From positions 248,001 to 312,000 of the forward strand of contig NZ_LXES01000040.1 of the NCBI RefSeq assembly GCF_001654845.1: a stretch of DNA of 64,000 bases. Reading direction: 5' to 3'. Below are positions 19,003 to 28,881 of the stretch, in pieces. Position 1 is the first letter of the stretch; each line of letters starts with the position of its first letter. Made by a program: the position numbers and the translations under genes. The notes beneath the pieces were generated by a model. That model had not been told where the DNA came from. It did not search any database and worked only from the letters and a program-made list of their open reading frames with translations. This DNA comes from Enterobacter soli ATCC BAA-2102. Its GTDB lineage: Bacteria > Pseudomonadota > Gammaproteobacteria > Enterobacterales > Enterobacteriaceae.

Positions 19003-19638
19003 TCAGGGATACACTTTTTCTTTAAATTCGCAGAGGTCTTCAATGATGCAGGAGCCGCAGCGCGGCTTGCGCGCAATGCAGGTATAACGCCCATGCAGGA
19101 TCAGCCAGTGGTGGCAATCAACCTTAAATTCGGCGGGAACCACTTTGAGCAGCTTCTCTTCGACCTGCTCGACATTTTTGCCTGGGGCGAAGTTAGTGCG
19201 GTTTGAAACGCGGAAGATATGGGTATCGACTGCGATGGTCGGCCAGCCAAATGCCGTGTTAAGCACAACGTTGGCGGTTTTCCGGCCTACACCGGGTAAT
19301 GCCTCAAGCGCTGCGCGATCTTCAGGCACCTCACCACCATGCTGTTCAAGCAAAATCCGGCAGGTCTTAATAACGTTCTCGGCCTTGCTATTGAACAAAC
19401 CAATGGTCTTGATGTAGGACTTAACGCCCTCTACACCGAGCTCCAGCATTGCCTGCGGCGTGTTGGCGACCGGGTAGAGCAGGGCAGTCGCTTTATTGAC
19501 GCTCACGTCCGTGGCCTGTGCAGAGAGCAGCACGGCAATCAGCAGCTCGAACGGTGAGTTAAAGTTCAGCTCTGTTGTCGGGTGAGGGTTTTCATCCCGC
19601 AGCCGGGTCAGGATTGCAATGCGTTTCTCTTTGTTCAT
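19003..19638 (-). CDS. nth: Endonuclease III (Nth)
   Basis: Nth is a DNA glycosylase/AP lyase that removes oxidised pyrimidines in base-excision repair. It has 211 residues, equal to E. coli. The helix-hairpin-helix motif [20 protein letters not shown] contains the catalytic Lys120, and [11 protein letters not shown] supplies Asp138. The C-terminal [4Fe-4S] loop reads [17 protein letters not shown], giving the C-x6-C-x2-C-x5-C spacing. Its start overlaps the rsxE stop by three bases, so it is the last, translationally coupled gene of the rsx operon. Confidence 0.97.
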   Translation of the reverse strand: MNKEKRIAILTRLRDENPHPTTELNFNSPFELLIAVLLSAQATDVSVNKATALLYPVANTPQAMLELGVEGVKSYIKTIGLFNSKAENVIKTCRILLEQHGGEVPEDRAALEALPGVGRKTANVVLNTAFGWPTIAVDTHIFRVSNRTNFAPGKNVEQVEEKLLKVVPAEFKVDCHHWLILHGRYTCIARKPRCGSCIIEDLCEFKEKVYP

Positions 19639-20321
19639 GAGGCTTTCTCGGGTATCCCTTCCTGAACGCTGCGCTCAGCGGCGCGGCGTTTACGTTTCTC
19701 ATCAATGAGATATTTTATCGCCAGCATCATTCCAAGGCCAATAAATGCGCCTGGTGGCAGCATGGCCAGCAGGAACGGTGTGTCCGTGTGGAACACTTCG
19801 ATGCGCAATGCTTTTGCCCAGCCACCCAGCAGGGCATCTGCGCCGTCAAACAGCGTACCGTTCCCCAGGATTTCACGGATGGAACCGAGAATAAACATGG
19901 CGCAGGTTGCGCCCATACCGATGGAGAAACCGTCCAGCGCAGACATTGCCGGGCTATTTTTCACCGCAAAGGCTTCAGCACGGCCAACCACAATACAGTT
20001 GGTCACGATAAGCGGAATGAAAATCCCGAGCGACTGGTACAGACCAAACGCGTAGGCGTTAATCAGCATCTGCACGATACTCACCACCGAGGCGATGATC
20101 ATCACGTAAATCGGAATACGGATTTCTGATGGTGTCCAGCGGCGTAGTGCAGAGATGGACAGGTTCGTCAGGGTCAGCACCAGCGTTGTCGCAAGGCCCA
20201 GCCCGAGTGCGTTGGTAGCGGTCGATGTTACCGCCAGCAGCGGACACATCCCCAGTAGTTGCACCAGTGCGGAGTTGTTCTTCCATAGCCCCTGGACAAT
20301 AACCTCTTTAACCTGGCTCAT
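19635..20321 (-). CDS. rsxE: Electron transport complex subunit RsxE
   Basis: RsxE is an integral membrane subunit of the Rsx (Rnf-type) complex, which keeps SoxR reduced. It has 228 residues and about six hydrophobic helices, with the Rnf-E pattern [23 protein letters not shown] at the N-terminus and [22 protein letters not shown] in the second half. A basic tail ([13 protein letters not shown]) is cytoplasmic. It is homologous to RsxA (both begin a helix with the LGLCP/LGMCP motif). It starts two bases after the rsxG stop. Confidence 0.95.
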   Translation of the reverse strand: MSQVKEVIVQGLWKNNSALVQLLGMCPLLAVTSTATNALGLGLATTLVLTLTNLSISALRRWTPSEIRIPIYVMIIASVVSIVQMLINAYAFGLYQSLGIFIPLIVTNCIVVGRAEAFAVKNSPAMSALDGFSIGMGATCAMFILGSIREILGNGTLFDGADALLGGWAKALRIEVFHTDTPFLLAMLPPGAFIGLGMMLAIKYLIDEKRKRRAAERSVQEGIPEKAS

Positions 20322-20323
20322 GA

Positions 20324-20944
20324 TTACTCCTCACAGGCCGGAAGATTGTTGATCTGCGCGGGCAGCGTTTCGGCATACAGCCCGGCTCGTTTTACGGCGT
20401 TGACCACCGCACGCGGGGTGATGGTGGCGCCGGTAAACTGGTCGAATTCGCCGCCATCTTTCTTCACCGCAAAGGCGGTATCATCTTCACCATGGATCAC
20501 TTTGCCGGCGAAATGCAAAATCCAGTCGCTTAAGCGCAGCTCAATTTTGTCACCAAGACCGGGTGTTTCGTGGTGCTCTGTCACACGCGTACCCAGAATC
20601 GTACCAGAGAAATCAGTGCCGACCAGCAGCTGTATGGCCCCGGAGTATCCGTCTGGCGCGGTGGCTTCCATCACGGCACCCACGGCTTTATCCCCTTTAC
20701 GAGCGATAAAAATCCGGTGCGAACCTTTCCCTAACGGGGCTGCCTGAACCACAAAACAGCTTTTTTGCAGGTCATTATCGTAGAATTCTGCCGGGATAAC
20801 CTGGTCGAACAGGGCCTTCTGTTGCTTTGTCGCCTGTTCTTCAATGGTCGTTTTGGTCAGCGCATTCACCAGCGCCGTCAGCCCGGTCAGCACCGCAGCG
20901 AAGATGGCCAGCGTGACGCCGTGTTTTTGCATCGTTTTCAGCAT
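20324..20944 (-). CDS. rsxG: Electron transport complex subunit RsxG
   Basis: RsxG is a periplasm-facing flavoprotein subunit of the Rsx complex with one N-terminal membrane anchor ([21 protein letters not shown]). It has 206 residues, as in E. coli. [19 protein letters not shown] holds the S/TGAT motif in which a threonine carries covalently attached [23 protein letters not shown] and [12 protein letters not shown] are other FMN_bind-domain landmarks. It lies between rsxD (nine-base gap) and rsxE. Confidence 0.95.
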   Translation of the reverse strand: MLKTMQKHGVTLAIFAAVLTGLTALVNALTKTTIEEQATKQQKALFDQVIPAEFYDNDLQKSCFVVQAAPLGKGSHRIFIARKGDKAVGAVMEATAPDGYSGAIQLLVGTDFSGTILGTRVTEHHETPGLGDKIELRLSDWILHFAGKVIHGEDDTAFAVKKDGGEFDQFTGATITPRAVVNAVKRAGLYAETLPAQINNLPACEE

Positions 20945-20953
20945 AGCAGGCTC

Positions 20954-22006
20954 CTAGCGGTGGCCGTACACGCGCGGACGCGTGTAGTAGTCAATAAGCG
21001 GAACGGTGATGTTGGCGAGCAGGACAGCAAACGCCACGCCATCAGGATAGCCGCCAAAGCTGCGGATAAGCCACACCAGCAGCCCCGCCAGGGCACCGAA
21101 GATCAAACGGCCACGGTTGGTGGTCGATGCGGTCACCGGGTCGGTCAGAATGAAGAAGGCACCCAGCATGGTCGCACCTGAGAGCAGGTGCATCTGCGGG
21201 CTGGCCAGGGATTCCGGAGAAAATACCCAGCCCAGGGTGGAGCAGATGGCGAGTGTCACCAGGAAACTGAGCGGAATATGCCAGCGAATTGCCTTCTGCC
21301 ACAGCAGGAACACGCCACCCAGCAGATAAGCCAGATTCACCCACTGCCAGCCTGCTCCGGCGAGCACGCCGCTGTAGATGGCCGATTTCATGATCTGCTC
21401 AACGCTGTGCCCGGCGTGAAGTGAGGTTTTAAAGGTATCCAGCGGAGTCGCCTGGCTGATGCCATCCACACCCATACGCAGTGTGTTCATATCCGCACCC
21501 AGCGCCGTGTGGCCGGTGAAAATAACGTGGAACGCATCCATAAAACCAGGCACGGTTGCAGCAATTTCATGCGGTGGCAGCCAGCTGGTCATCTGCACCG
21601 GGAAAGAAATAAGCAACACCACATAGCCGATCATCGCCGGGTTAAACGGGTTATGCCCCAGGCCGCCGTAGAGCTGTTTTGCGATAATCACGGCAAACAC
21701 GGTGCCCAGTACCACCATCCACCACGGAGCGAAGGGCGGGATACTGATGGCCAGCAGCAGGCCGGTCAACAGCGCTGAGTTGTCGCCGAGAATGCGGGTG
21801 ACATCTATCTTGCGCAATTTCAGAACCAGCGCTTCGGCCGCTAATGCGGTAGCACAACCCAGGACTAACTGGAAAAGGGTTCCCCAGCCGAAAAACCAAA
21901 ACTGCACGGCGATACCCGGCAGGGCCGCCAGGCAAACCAGCATCATAATGCGCGATGTCTGGCGCTGGTTATGGGTGTAAGGGGAACTTGCGATTCTGAA
22001 AACCAT
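20954..22006 (-). CDS. rsxD: Electron transport complex subunit RsxD
   Basis: RsxD is an integral membrane flavoprotein of the Rsx complex (350 residues; 352 in E. coli) with about ten hydrophobic helices. The covalent FMN attachment motif is [20 protein letters not shown], where SGAT supplies the threonine. [16 protein letters not shown] and [19 protein letters not shown] are further conserved landmarks. The start codon directly follows the rsxC stop without a gap, implying coupling. Confidence 0.95.
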   Translation of the reverse strand: MVFRIASSPYTHNQRQTSRIMMLVCLAALPGIAVQFWFFGWGTLFQLVLGCATALAAEALVLKLRKIDVTRILGDNSALLTGLLLAISIPPFAPWWMVVLGTVFAVIIAKQLYGGLGHNPFNPAMIGYVVLLISFPVQMTSWLPPHEIAATVPGFMDAFHVIFTGHTALGADMNTLRMGVDGISQATPLDTFKTSLHAGHSVEQIMKSAIYSGVLAGAGWQWVNLAYLLGGVFLLWQKAIRWHIPLSFLVTLAICSTLGWVFSPESLASPQMHLLSGATMLGAFFILTDPVTASTTNRGRLIFGALAGLLVWLIRSFGGYPDGVAFAVLLANITVPLIDYYTRPRVYGHR

Positions 22007-24127
22007 TTAATCCTCGTTAACTGCTTGCTGCGCGGCTTTCTTTGCCTGAACGCGCGCAATCGCGGCAGCGACTGCGGCTTTGCGTGGATCGTCATTTGCG
22101 GCTTGAGGCTGCTCTTCCTGTTGTGCCGCTTTACGGGCTTTAGCCCGGGCGATGGCGGCTTCGACAGCCGCCTTACGCGGGTCAACAGGGGCTTCAGGCT
22201 CTGCTTGTTGTACATGTTGTTCTGCTTTGCGCGCTTTGGCCCGGGCGATAGCCGCTTCGACAGCGGCTTTGCGCGGATCAACCGGTGCTTCAGGCGCCAC
22301 TACAACGTCCTGTTGTTCAGCTTTGCGTGCTTTGGCCCGGGCAATAGCGGCTTCAACAGCGGCTTTGCGCGGATCAACCGGTGCTTCTGGTGCCACTACA
22401 ACGTCCTGTTGTTCAGCTTTACGCGCTTTGGCCCGGGCAATGGCCGCTTCGACGGCCGCTTTACGCGGGTCGGCTGCTATTTCCGGCTGTGCGCTTTGCG
22501 CTTTTTCCGCCTGACGAGCACGGGCTTCTGCCTTACGCGCCTCGCGTGCGGCAATGACTTCACTGTTATCCGGTTTTGCCCCCGCCGGGATCACCACGGG
22601 CTGAGTGGCCGAGGCTTTTTTCTCGCGAACGCGCGCCAGAGCGGCGTTAATCGCATCCTGATCTTTCTCTGCGGGCTGCACGGCGGCTTGTTTATGGCGT
22701 TCCTGACGCGCCGCTTTCTCACGCTCAAGACGGGCCTGACGCGCTTCAAAGCGGGCTTTTGCTTCTGCCGCACGTTTCTCTTCCATCGAGATGGCGTAAA
22801 TTTCAGCCTTCTCCTGGCGGAAGTACTGCACCAGCGGAATGTTGCTTGGGCATACCCAGGCACAGGCGCCGCACTCTATGCAGTCGGCAAGATTGTGTGC
22901 CGTGGCTTTATCGTGCAGTTGGCCTTTGCTGTACCAGTACAATTGTTGTGGCAAAAGATCAGCCGGGCAAGCGTCAGCACAGGCGCTACAGCGAATACAG
23001 CCTTTCTCTTCCTGCTCTTCACCCATCTCGGTAGCAGAAGGGGCGAGCAGGCAGTTAGTAATTTTAACGACCGGGACATCCAGCCAGGGCAGGGTAAAGC
23101 CCATCAGCGGGCCGCCCATGATCACCATCTGTTCACTACCGGCACAAAAACCGGCTTGCTCCAGCAGGTGACGCACCGGTGTGCCTAAACGTGCCCAGAC
23201 GTTACCCGGGCGAGAAACCGATTCACCGGTCAGGGTGACAACACGCTCAGTCAGCGGTTCGCCGTCAATAACCGCGCGTTTCACCGCATAGGCGGTACCC
23301 ACGTTTTGCATCAGTACGCCGATGTCGGACGAGCGCCCGCCGTGCGGAACCTGTTTGCCGGTCAAAATCTGCGTCAGCTGTTTTGCGCCGCCGGAAGGAT
23401 ACTTGGTTGGAATAACGCGCAGGCCAATGTCGTGGCTGCCTGCCAGCACCGCACGCAGCATGGAAATCGCCTGCGGTTTGTTATCTTCAATGCCGATCAG
23501 CACTTCGCGCGGTTGCAGAATGTGGGCGAGGATGCGAATACCTTCCACAACCTGCGCAGCACAATCCTGCATCAGACGGTCATCCGCGGTGATGTAAGGC
23601 TCGCATTCCGCAGCGTTGATAATTAAGGTCTGGATTTTATCGCCGCCGCCGCGCAGTTTGCTTCCCGTCGGGAAGCCCGCGCCGCCAAGACCGGCCACGC
23701 CAAACTGATGAATACGTTCAATGAGCGCATCGCGGCTGCGGGCGGTGTAGTCGCTCCAGCTATCGCGGTCGATCCAGCGGTCTTCGCCATCAGCTTCGAT
23801 AATGACGCTCAGCTCAGAGAGCGCAGAAGGATGCGCAACGGTGTGCGGTGCAATCGACACCACTTTACCGGAAGTTGGCGCGTGTACGGGCAGCATACGT
23901 CCGCGACCAAAGGTCAGCGGCTGGCCGCGCAGGACGATATCGCCTTCTTTCACACACAGCTCACCCTCAGCGCCAATATGCTGTTTCAGCGGCATAACGT
24001 AGCGGGTCGCCAGCGGAATTTGACGCAGCGGGGTGCCGTTAGACTGGGTTTTCATTTCTGGCGGATGAATGCCGCCATCAAAGTCCCAAATCTTCTCTTT
24101 TCTGAAAGCAGAAAATAACTTAAGCAT
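22007..24127 (-). CDS. rsxC: Electron transport complex subunit RsxC with variable alanine-rich repeat tail
   Basis: RsxC is the NADH-oxidising, FMN- and Fe-S-containing peripheral subunit of the Rsx complex. The start is the ATG giving [19 protein letters not shown], which yields 706 residues (740 in E. coli); the open frame runs 106 codons further through rsxB and is a shadow. [16 protein letters not shown] is the glycine-rich nucleotide site, and two [4Fe-4S] motifs, [17 protein letters not shown] and [17 protein letters not shown], follow near residues 370-420. The last 154 residues are five tandem [13 protein letters not shown] repeats preceded by a charged coiled-coil. The start overlaps the rsxB stop by eight bases. 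Confidence 0.95.
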   Translation of the reverse strand: MLKLFSAFRKEKIWDFDGGIHPPEMKTQSNGTPLRQIPLATRYVMPLKQHIGAEGELCVKEGDIVLRGQPLTFGRGRMLPVHAPTSGKVVSIAPHTVAHPSALSELSVIIEADGEDRWIDRDSWSDYTARSRDALIERIHQFGVAGLGGAGFPTGSKLRGGGDKIQTLIINAAECEPYITADDRLMQDCAAQVVEGIRILAHILQPREVLIGIEDNKPQAISMLRAVLAGSHDIGLRVIPTKYPSGGAKQLTQILTGKQVPHGGRSSDIGVLMQNVGTAYAVKRAVIDGEPLTERVVTLTGESVSRPGNVWARLGTPVRHLLEQAGFCAGSEQMVIMGGPLMGFTLPWLDVPVVKITNCLLAPSATEMGEEQEEKGCIRCSACADACPADLLPQQLYWYSKGQLHDKATAHNLADCIECGACAWVCPSNIPLVQYFRQEKAEIYAISMEEKRAAEAKARFEARQARLEREKAARQERHKQAAVQPAEKDQDAINAALARVREKKASATQPVVIPAGAKPDNSEVIAAREARKAEARARQAEKAQSAQPEIAADPRKAAVEAAIARAKARKAEQQDVVVAPEAPVDPRKAAVEAAIARAKARKAEQQDVVVAPEAPVDPRKAAVEAAIARAKARKAEQHVQQAEPEAPVDPRKAAVEAAIARAKARKAAQQEEQPQAANDDPRKAAVAAAIARVQAKKAAQQAVNED
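22010..22471 (-). repeat. Tandem 96-bp coding repeats in rsxC
   Basis: Five tandem copies of a unit beginning [20 protein letters not shown] encode the RsxC tail. The first three are 32 codons each, the fourth 31, and the last a 27-codon degenerate copy; copies one and two are identical at protein level. The units are nearly identical in DNA too, so copy number can change by recombination, which fits the shorter protein than in E. coli. Confidence 0.92.
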
Positions 24128-24698
24128 GTTGTTCCACAGGAATGATGCGAACCGGAATGGTCTGAAGATCCCACTTCCAGCTATCGGTAGTCGTTTCGAC
24201 CGGGCGTAACTCGATACATTGCGTCGGGCAAGGCGCGACGCAGAGGTTACAGCCGGTGCACAAATCCGCCACAACGGTGTGCATGGCGCGGGTTGCGCCG
24301 ACAATGGCGTCGACAGGACACGCCTGAATACATTTGGTGCAGCCAATACAGTTTGCTTCGTCAATAACCGCCAGTGCGCGAACGGGCTCCTGCACATCCG
24401 CATCGCCATCAGCAGGCTGCGGATCAACGTTAAGCAGCGCGGCAATTTTCAGCATTACCGCTTCACCACCTGGCGCACAGCGGTTGATTTTCTCACCCTG
24501 CACACCGACCGCCTCTGCATAAGGGCGGCAGCCAGGATAGCCGCACTGGCCACACTGGCTTTGCGGCAAAAGCTCATCAATTTTTTCAACAACCGGATCG
24601 TCCTCAACCGCGAAGCGGCGGGAGGCATAGCCCAGAATAAGGCCAAACACTAATCCCAGTACGCTGATAGAAGCGATGGCAATCCAGATAGCATTCAT
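24120..24698 (-). CDS. rsxB: Electron transport complex ferredoxin-like subunit RsxB
   Basis: RsxB is the multi-iron-sulfur subunit that relays electrons in the Rsx complex. Its 192 residues equal E. coli. One N-terminal helix ([20 protein letters not shown]) anchors it. [16 protein letters not shown] binds an Fe-S cluster, and two ferredoxin motifs follow: [16 protein letters not shown] and [16 protein letters not shown]. The start overlaps the rsxA stop by one base and the end overlaps the rsxC start by eight. Confidence 0.96.
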   Translation of the reverse strand: MNAIWIAIASISVLGLVFGLILGYASRRFAVEDDPVVEKIDELLPQSQCGQCGYPGCRPYAEAVGVQGEKINRCAPGGEAVMLKIAALLNVDPQPADGDADVQEPVRALAVIDEANCIGCTKCIQACPVDAIVGATRAMHTVVADLCTGCNLCVAPCPTQCIELRPVETTTDSWKWDLQTIPVRIIPVEQHA

Positions 24699-25279
24699 TA
24701 CAACTTCACCAGACCACTAAAGCCCATAAAGGCCAGAGACATTAAACCTGCGGTCACCAGCGCAATGGCATTTCCGCGAAACGGCGCAGGGATATCCGCT
24801 GCCGCCAGGCGCTCACGAATAGAGGCAAACAGCACCATAACCAGCGAGAAACCGACCGCTGCGGAGAAACCGTACAGCGCCGATTGCATGAAATTATGCC
24901 CGAGGTTGATATTCAGCAGCGCCACGCCAAGTACGGCGCAGTTGGTGGTAATGAGAGGCAGGAAGATGCCCAGCAGGCGATAAAGCGCCGGGCTGGTTTT
25001 GCGCACCACCATTTCGGTAAATTGCACCACAACCGCGATAACCAGGATAAAGGCCAGCGTACGCAGATAGGTTAAACCCAGCGGGATGAGTATCCAGGTA
25101 TCAATCCACCAGGCGCAAATAGACGCCAGCGTCATGACGAAGGTAGTCGCCAGCCCCATGCCCATTGCTGTTTCCAGTTTTTTGGACACACCCATAAACG
25201 GGCACAGGCCAAGGAACTTCACCAGTACGAAGTTGTTAACCAGCACAGTTCCGACAAAGAGCAGTAAGTAATCGGTCAT
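24698..25279 (-). CDS. rsxA: Electron transport complex subunit RsxA
   Basis: RsxA is an integral membrane subunit with six helices that, with RsxE, forms the Fe-S-bearing membrane core of Rnf-type complexes. It has 193 residues, as in E. coli. [21 protein letters not shown] in helix 1 and [17 protein letters not shown] in helix 4 contain the conserved cysteines. It is the first gene of rsxABCDGE-nth, about 75 bp downstream of ydgK. Confidence 0.96.
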   Translation of the reverse strand: MTDYLLLFVGTVLVNNFVLVKFLGLCPFMGVSKKLETAMGMGLATTFVMTLASICAWWIDTWILIPLGLTYLRTLAFILVIAVVVQFTEMVVRKTSPALYRLLGIFLPLITTNCAVLGVALLNINLGHNFMQSALYGFSAAVGFSLVMVLFASIRERLAAADIPAPFRGNAIALVTAGLMSLAFMGFSGLVKL

Positions 25280-25355
25280 TATTCAGCCTGAAATAAAAAA
25301 GCCGCCCATTATCTGATAAACCAGAACAGGCGACAACAGGATAACTGTAAGGTTA

Positions 25356-25796
25356 TTACGGGTTCACGAAGGTTTTTTTCACGCGCGACGAGCGTTTGAA
25401 ATAGGGGACCAACAGTGATGCCGCCAGCAACGGGAACAGCAGCTGACGAACGGCCAGCGCATCAGACACGGGTGAGAAAGCAAAGGCTTTCACCGCCAGC
25501 AGCACAGAGATCAGCAGCCAGATAATATAGTGTTTAGGCACACTCTGACGGCGCTTAAAGAAGGCGATGGTCAGCCACAGGGTGTAATACCACATGCCTA
25601 TCGCGAAGACGAACGACGCAAACCACAGCGCAATTTTGCCAGTACTCTGAGACATCAGGGTCTGGATCGCATGAGGGGTAATCAGTGCGGTGGTGTAGAG
25701 CAGAAGCGCCAGAGATGCGCTTAATAATGCAACCAGCAGCCATGCCAGCGGGGCGATTAACCAGCCTCCGATTTTTTCTCCAGGCGATGCGGTCAT
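25356..25796 (-). CDS. ydgK: DUF2569 inner-membrane protein YdgK
   Basis: YdgK is a small inner-membrane protein of unknown function in the DUF2569 family. From MTASPGEKIGGWLIAPLAW it has 146 residues with four hydrophobic helices, and ends FKRSSRVKKTFVNP. This ATG has GGAG five bases upstream; an upstream ATG (25808, MGENM) reads through that Shine-Dalgarno and is less likely. It lies upstream of the rsx operon in the same direction, as in E. coli, and may be co-transcribed. Confidence 0.85.
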   Translation of the reverse strand: MTASPGEKIGGWLIAPLAWLLVALLSASLALLLYTTALITPHAIQTLMSQSTGKIALWFASFVFAIGMWYYTLWLTIAFFKRRQSVPKHYIIWLLISVLLAVKAFAFSPVSDALAVRQLLFPLLAASLLVPYFKRSSRVKKTFVNP

Positions 25797-25883
25797 GTTC
25801 TCTCCCATAAGTCTGCGCGAAACGTTATATAGCCAATTTGCAGGGCGCAGAGTATATAACATTTCGCGCGGATGGCTACTTTC

Positions 25884-26099
25884 TTATAGTACGTAACGCC
25901 ATACAGACTTAGGAACTTCGCCAACATTGAACAACCGGCCACCAGAGACGAGCTCTGCACGGCGGTGATCGGCTGCGCGATACATATTGATGATTTCCTG
26001 ATTATCCGACAGCGTGTAGTTCAGATGGTCAAACAGTTTTTCCAGGCTCTCAAGCGAATTGATCTTGCGAAATTTTAATAAATAGTCCTGAACTGTCAT
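25884..26099 (-). CDS. cnu: Hha/YdgT-family H-NS co-regulator Cnu
   Basis: Cnu (YdgT) is a 71-residue Hha-family protein that binds H-NS/StpA and helps silence AT-rich or horizontally acquired genes; it also binds an oriC-neighbouring site in E. coli. [48 protein letters not shown] and PKSVWRYVL are the family landmarks and the length is standard. It is upstream of ydgK on the same strand. Confidence 0.96.
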   Translation of the reverse strand: MTVQDYLLKFRKINSLESLEKLFDHLNYTLSDNQEIINMYRAADHRRAELVSGGRLFNVGEVPKSVWRYVL

Positions 26100-26333
26100 A
26101 TTAATGAGTTTCCATATAAAAGTGAGTAATACCAGTAAAGGTAATTCGTTCGAATAATAAACGGATTAATAAAGACGTAAACTGCCCACTCAGGTAATGC
26201 GACTAAATTAGGAGTTTTCTTTGCTGAATGATTCAGGCATCAGACGATGCCTGGATGAGAAGGTTAACCCTGTTCAACACGGCTGGCAATATGAAACTGA
26301 CATAATATGTCACTCTTTATTACCGCGTTGAGG

Positions 26334-26471
26334 TTATTTCGGTTGTGCGACTGTGACAGGCTCCGGCGGCTGGTAGTTATCGATATGGCTGGCAACACCC
26401 AGCAACACGACCGAAACTCCAAGGACAATCCATCCCGCTAATTCAATGATTCGATTAATTATTGACGTCAT
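26334..26471 (-). CDS. blr: Small inner-membrane division-associated peptide Blr
   Basis: Blr is a small single-pass inner-membrane peptide that associates with the division machinery; its loss raises beta-lactam sensitivity in E. coli. On the minus strand the frame reads MTSIINRIIELAGWIVLGVS followed by VVLLGVASHIDNYQPPEPVT, ending in VAQPK (45 residues). It aligns with the 41-residue E. coli peptide MNRLIELTGWIVLVVSVILL. The codon that is the start in E. coli is ATT here, and the only ATG lies four codons upstream with no clear Shine-Dalgarno, so the start is uncertain. It lies between cnu and ydgJ. Confidence 0.85.
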   Translation of the reverse strand: MTSIINRIIELAGWIVLGVSVVLLGVASHIDNYQPPEPVTVAQPK

Positions 26472-26702
26472 GATTCGTGTTTGTAATTTATCCATAAATA
26501 CAGATTGCAAATGTTACAGCGCAACATTCGCCACGGCAAGCGCTTTGGGAACGGTTTCCTTAAAGAAAATCAGCAGGTTAAATCTATGTAACAAAAATAA
26601 CCGGCACAGGATGCTATTTTAAGTCATATGGTACATTATTAATCTGTTCAGACATCAGAATAGCCAGTGTGAAATAAGAACATCAGCTGAGAGGGTAACA
26701 AT

Positions 26703-27743
26703 ATGAATGACAACATCCGTGTCGGGCTTATTGGTTATGGGTACGCGAGTAAAACATTTCACGCCCCTCTGATTGCCGGAACTTCAGGAATGGAACTGGC
26801 CGCGATTTCAAGCAGCGATGCAACAAAAGTCCATGCCGACTGGCCATCGGTTCCTGTGGTTTCTGAGCCAAAGCATCTGTTTAACAATCCGGATCTTGAT
26901 TTGATTGTGATCCCCACGCCAAACGATACCCACTTCCCGCTGGCAAAAGCCGCAATGAAAGCGGGTAAACATGTGGTGGTGGATAAACCCTTTACCGTGA
27001 CGTTGTCACAAGCAAGAGAGCTGGATGCGCAGGCGAAAAGTGCGGGTCGGTTGCTTTCAGTATTTCATAACCGCCGCTGGGACAGTGATTTTCTCACCGT
27101 CAAATCGCTGATAAACGAAGGCGCGCTCGGCGAAATTGCGTATTTCGAATCGCACTTTGACCGGTTCCGTCCTCAGGTGCGTGACCGCTGGCGCGAGCAG
27201 GCTGGCCCCGGGAGCGGTATCTGGTACGACTTAGGGCCGCATTTGCTCGATCAGGCAGTGAATCTGTTTGGTTTGCCGGTGAGCCTGACCGTTGACCTGG
27301 CACAGCTGCGGCCGGGAGCGCAGACAACAGATTACTTCCATGCGATATTAAGTTATCCGCAACGGCGCATTGTCCTGCACGCCACCATGCTGGCGGCTGC
27401 GGAATCTGCGCGTTATATCATCCACGGTACCCGCGGCAGCTACGTGAAGTTTGGTCTGGACCCGCAAGAAGACCGTCTGAAAAATGGTGAACGTCTGCCA
27501 CAGGAAGACTGGGGCTACGATATGCGCGATGGTGTATTCACGCGCTTCGAAGGTGAGGAACAGGTTCAGGAAACCCTACTGACGATGCCCGGCAACTACC
27601 CGGCTTATTATGCGGGGATCCGCGATGCGCTAAATGGCACGGGGGAAAATCCGGTTCCGGCAAGCCAGGCCATTCAGATTATGGAGCTGATTGAGCTGGG
27701 GATTGAATCTGCCAAACATCGCGCAACGCTTTGTCTGGCATAA
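26703..27743 (+). CDS. ydgJ: Gfo/Idh/MocA-family oxidoreductase YdgJ
   Basis: YdgJ is an NAD(P)-dependent dehydrogenase of the glucose-fructose oxidoreductase family (346 residues, E. coli length) with unknown substrate. The Rossmann motif is VGLIGYGYASKTFHAPLIAG at the N-terminus. DLIVIPTPNDTHFPLAKAAM and GKHVVVDKPFTVTLSQA carry the cofactor loop and the catalytic Lys of the (E/D)KP motif. GIWYDLGPHLLDQAVNLFG contributes the Asp/His pair of the active site. It is divergent from blr. Confidence 0.93.
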   Translation: MNDNIRVGLIGYGYASKTFHAPLIAGTSGMELAAISSSDATKVHADWPSVPVVSEPKHLFNNPDLDLIVIPTPNDTHFPLAKAAMKAGKHVVVDKPFTVTLSQARELDAQAKSAGRLLSVFHNRRWDSDFLTVKSLINEGALGEIAYFESHFDRFRPQVRDRWREQAGPGSGIWYDLGPHLLDQAVNLFGLPVSLTVDLAQLRPGAQTTDYFHAILSYPQRRIVLHATMLAAAESARYIIHGTRGSYVKFGLDPQEDRLKNGERLPQEDWGYDMRDGVFTRFEGEEQVQETLLTMPGNYPAYYAGIRDALNGTGENPVPASQAIQIMELIELGIESAKHRATLCLA

Positions 27744-27750
27744 CGCTAAG

Positions 27751-27776
27751 GGCCGGGCAGGCACACGCTACCCGGC
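27751..27776. repeat. REP-like inverted repeat between ydgJ and add
   Basis: GCCGGG-(13 bases)-CCCGGC lies between the converging ydgJ and add and could also limit transcription from both sides. Confidence 0.6.
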
Positions 27777-27783
27777 ACATGGC

Positions 27784-28785
27784 TTAGCCGCGAGCCACTT
27801 TGTCTTTCAGCGCCTGTTTTTCCGCAGGCGTTAAGAAGGCAATTTCCAGCCCGTTAATCTGCGCCTGGCGGATCTGTTCGCGGCTCAGACCGGCCTGCGG
27901 TGCGGCAATGGTATATTCGTGAATAATATCGACACCCTGTACCGCCGGATCATCAGTGTTCAGCGATGCCAGTACGCCGTGCTCCAGGAAGGTTTTCAGC
28001 GGATGCTGTGCAAGCGTGGGCACGGTGCTGGTCTGGATGTTGGACGTCAGGCAGGATTCAATCCCGATGCGCTGTTCGGCAAGGAAATCCATCAGAGCGC
28101 GATCTTCAACGGCTTTAACGCCGTGACCAATACGCTCGGCGCCCAGCTCGCGGATAGCCTGCCAGATGCTTTCCGGACCAGCAGCTTCCCCCGCATGGAC
28201 GGTAATGTGCCAGCCGGCATCACGTGCGCGGTTGAAGTGGGAGAGGAACAGGCTGCCCGGGAAGCCCAGTTCATCGCCCGCCAGGTCAATGGCGGTGATT
28301 TGATCACGGTGCGCGAGCAGCGCTTCCAGCTCCTGCAAACAGGCCGCTTCACCGAACGTACGGCTCATAATACCAATCAGACGGGCTTGTACGTCGAAGG
28401 CCTTGCAGCCTTCACGCACGCCTGCAATCACCGCTTCAACCACGCCAGCCACAGGCAGGTTGTGGGTCATCGCCATATAGCCTGGTGAAAAACGCAGTTC
28501 GACGTAGTGCAGGCCGTTACGCGCAGCATCTTCAATGTTTTCGAAAGCAACACGGCGGCAGGCATCCAGGGAGGCCAGCATCTTCACGCCCCAGTCGAGC
28601 TTGCTCAGGAAACTGACCAGATCCGGTTCATTCGACGTGACCTGAACATGCGGGATCAAGGTTTCAAGTGTTTGAGCAGGAAGAGTTAAATTGAACTGGC
28701 GGCCAAGATCGAGAATGGTTTGGGCACGAATGTTACCGTCAAGGTGACGATGAATATCAGTTAAAGGAAGGCTTGTATCAATCAT
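27784..28785 (-). CDS. add: Adenosine deaminase Add
   Basis: Add hydrolyses (deoxy)adenosine to (deoxy)inosine and ammonia in purine salvage. Its 333 residues equal E. coli. The zinc site is complete: [12 protein letters not shown] (HxH), [15 protein letters not shown] (His and catalytic Glu area), [10 protein letters not shown] (His) and [12 protein letters not shown] (Asp pair). It runs in the same direction as malY-malX but is separated from them by a strong palindromic terminator, so it should have its own promoter. Confidence 0.96.
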   Translation of the reverse strand: MIDTSLPLTDIHRHLDGNIRAQTILDLGRQFNLTLPAQTLETLIPHVQVTSNEPDLVSFLSKLDWGVKMLASLDACRRVAFENIEDAARNGLHYVELRFSPGYMAMTHNLPVAGVVEAVIAGVREGCKAFDVQARLIGIMSRTFGEAACLQELEALLAHRDQITAIDLAGDELGFPGSLFLSHFNRARDAGWHITVHAGEAAGPESIWQAIRELGAERIGHGVKAVEDRALMDFLAEQRIGIESCLTSNIQTSTVPTLAQHPLKTFLEHGVLASLNTDDPAVQGVDIIHEYTIAAPQAGLSREQIRQAQINGLEIAFLTPAEKQALKDKVARG

Positions 28786-28839
28786 GGTCGCACTCTTTTC
28801 TGGTTAAAGTGCGCCATATTATAAAAACAAAACGAGGCA

Positions 28840-28878
28840 AAAAGCTATTTGCGCAATGGAATATTCCGTTGCGCAAAT
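28840..28878 (-). terminator. malXY operon terminator
   Basis: ATTTGCGCAA (28847-28856) and TTGCGCAAAT (28869-28878) form a 10-bp stem that continues inward through GGAATATTCC, making an almost perfect 32-bp palindrome. On the minus strand it is followed by AGCTTTTTG, right after the malY stop. Confidence 0.8.
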
Positions 28879-28881
28879 CAA

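Noticed and set aside
22010..22471. Regularly spaced repeats as a possible CRISPR array
   Set aside because: The units are 96 bp, contiguous and in frame, encoding protein repeats; there are no unique spacers or cas genes.
22152..22514. Plus-strand Ala/Ser-rich 120-residue frame
   Set aside because: It is the antisense reading of the rsxC tandem repeats; the low-complexity product has no independent start signal.
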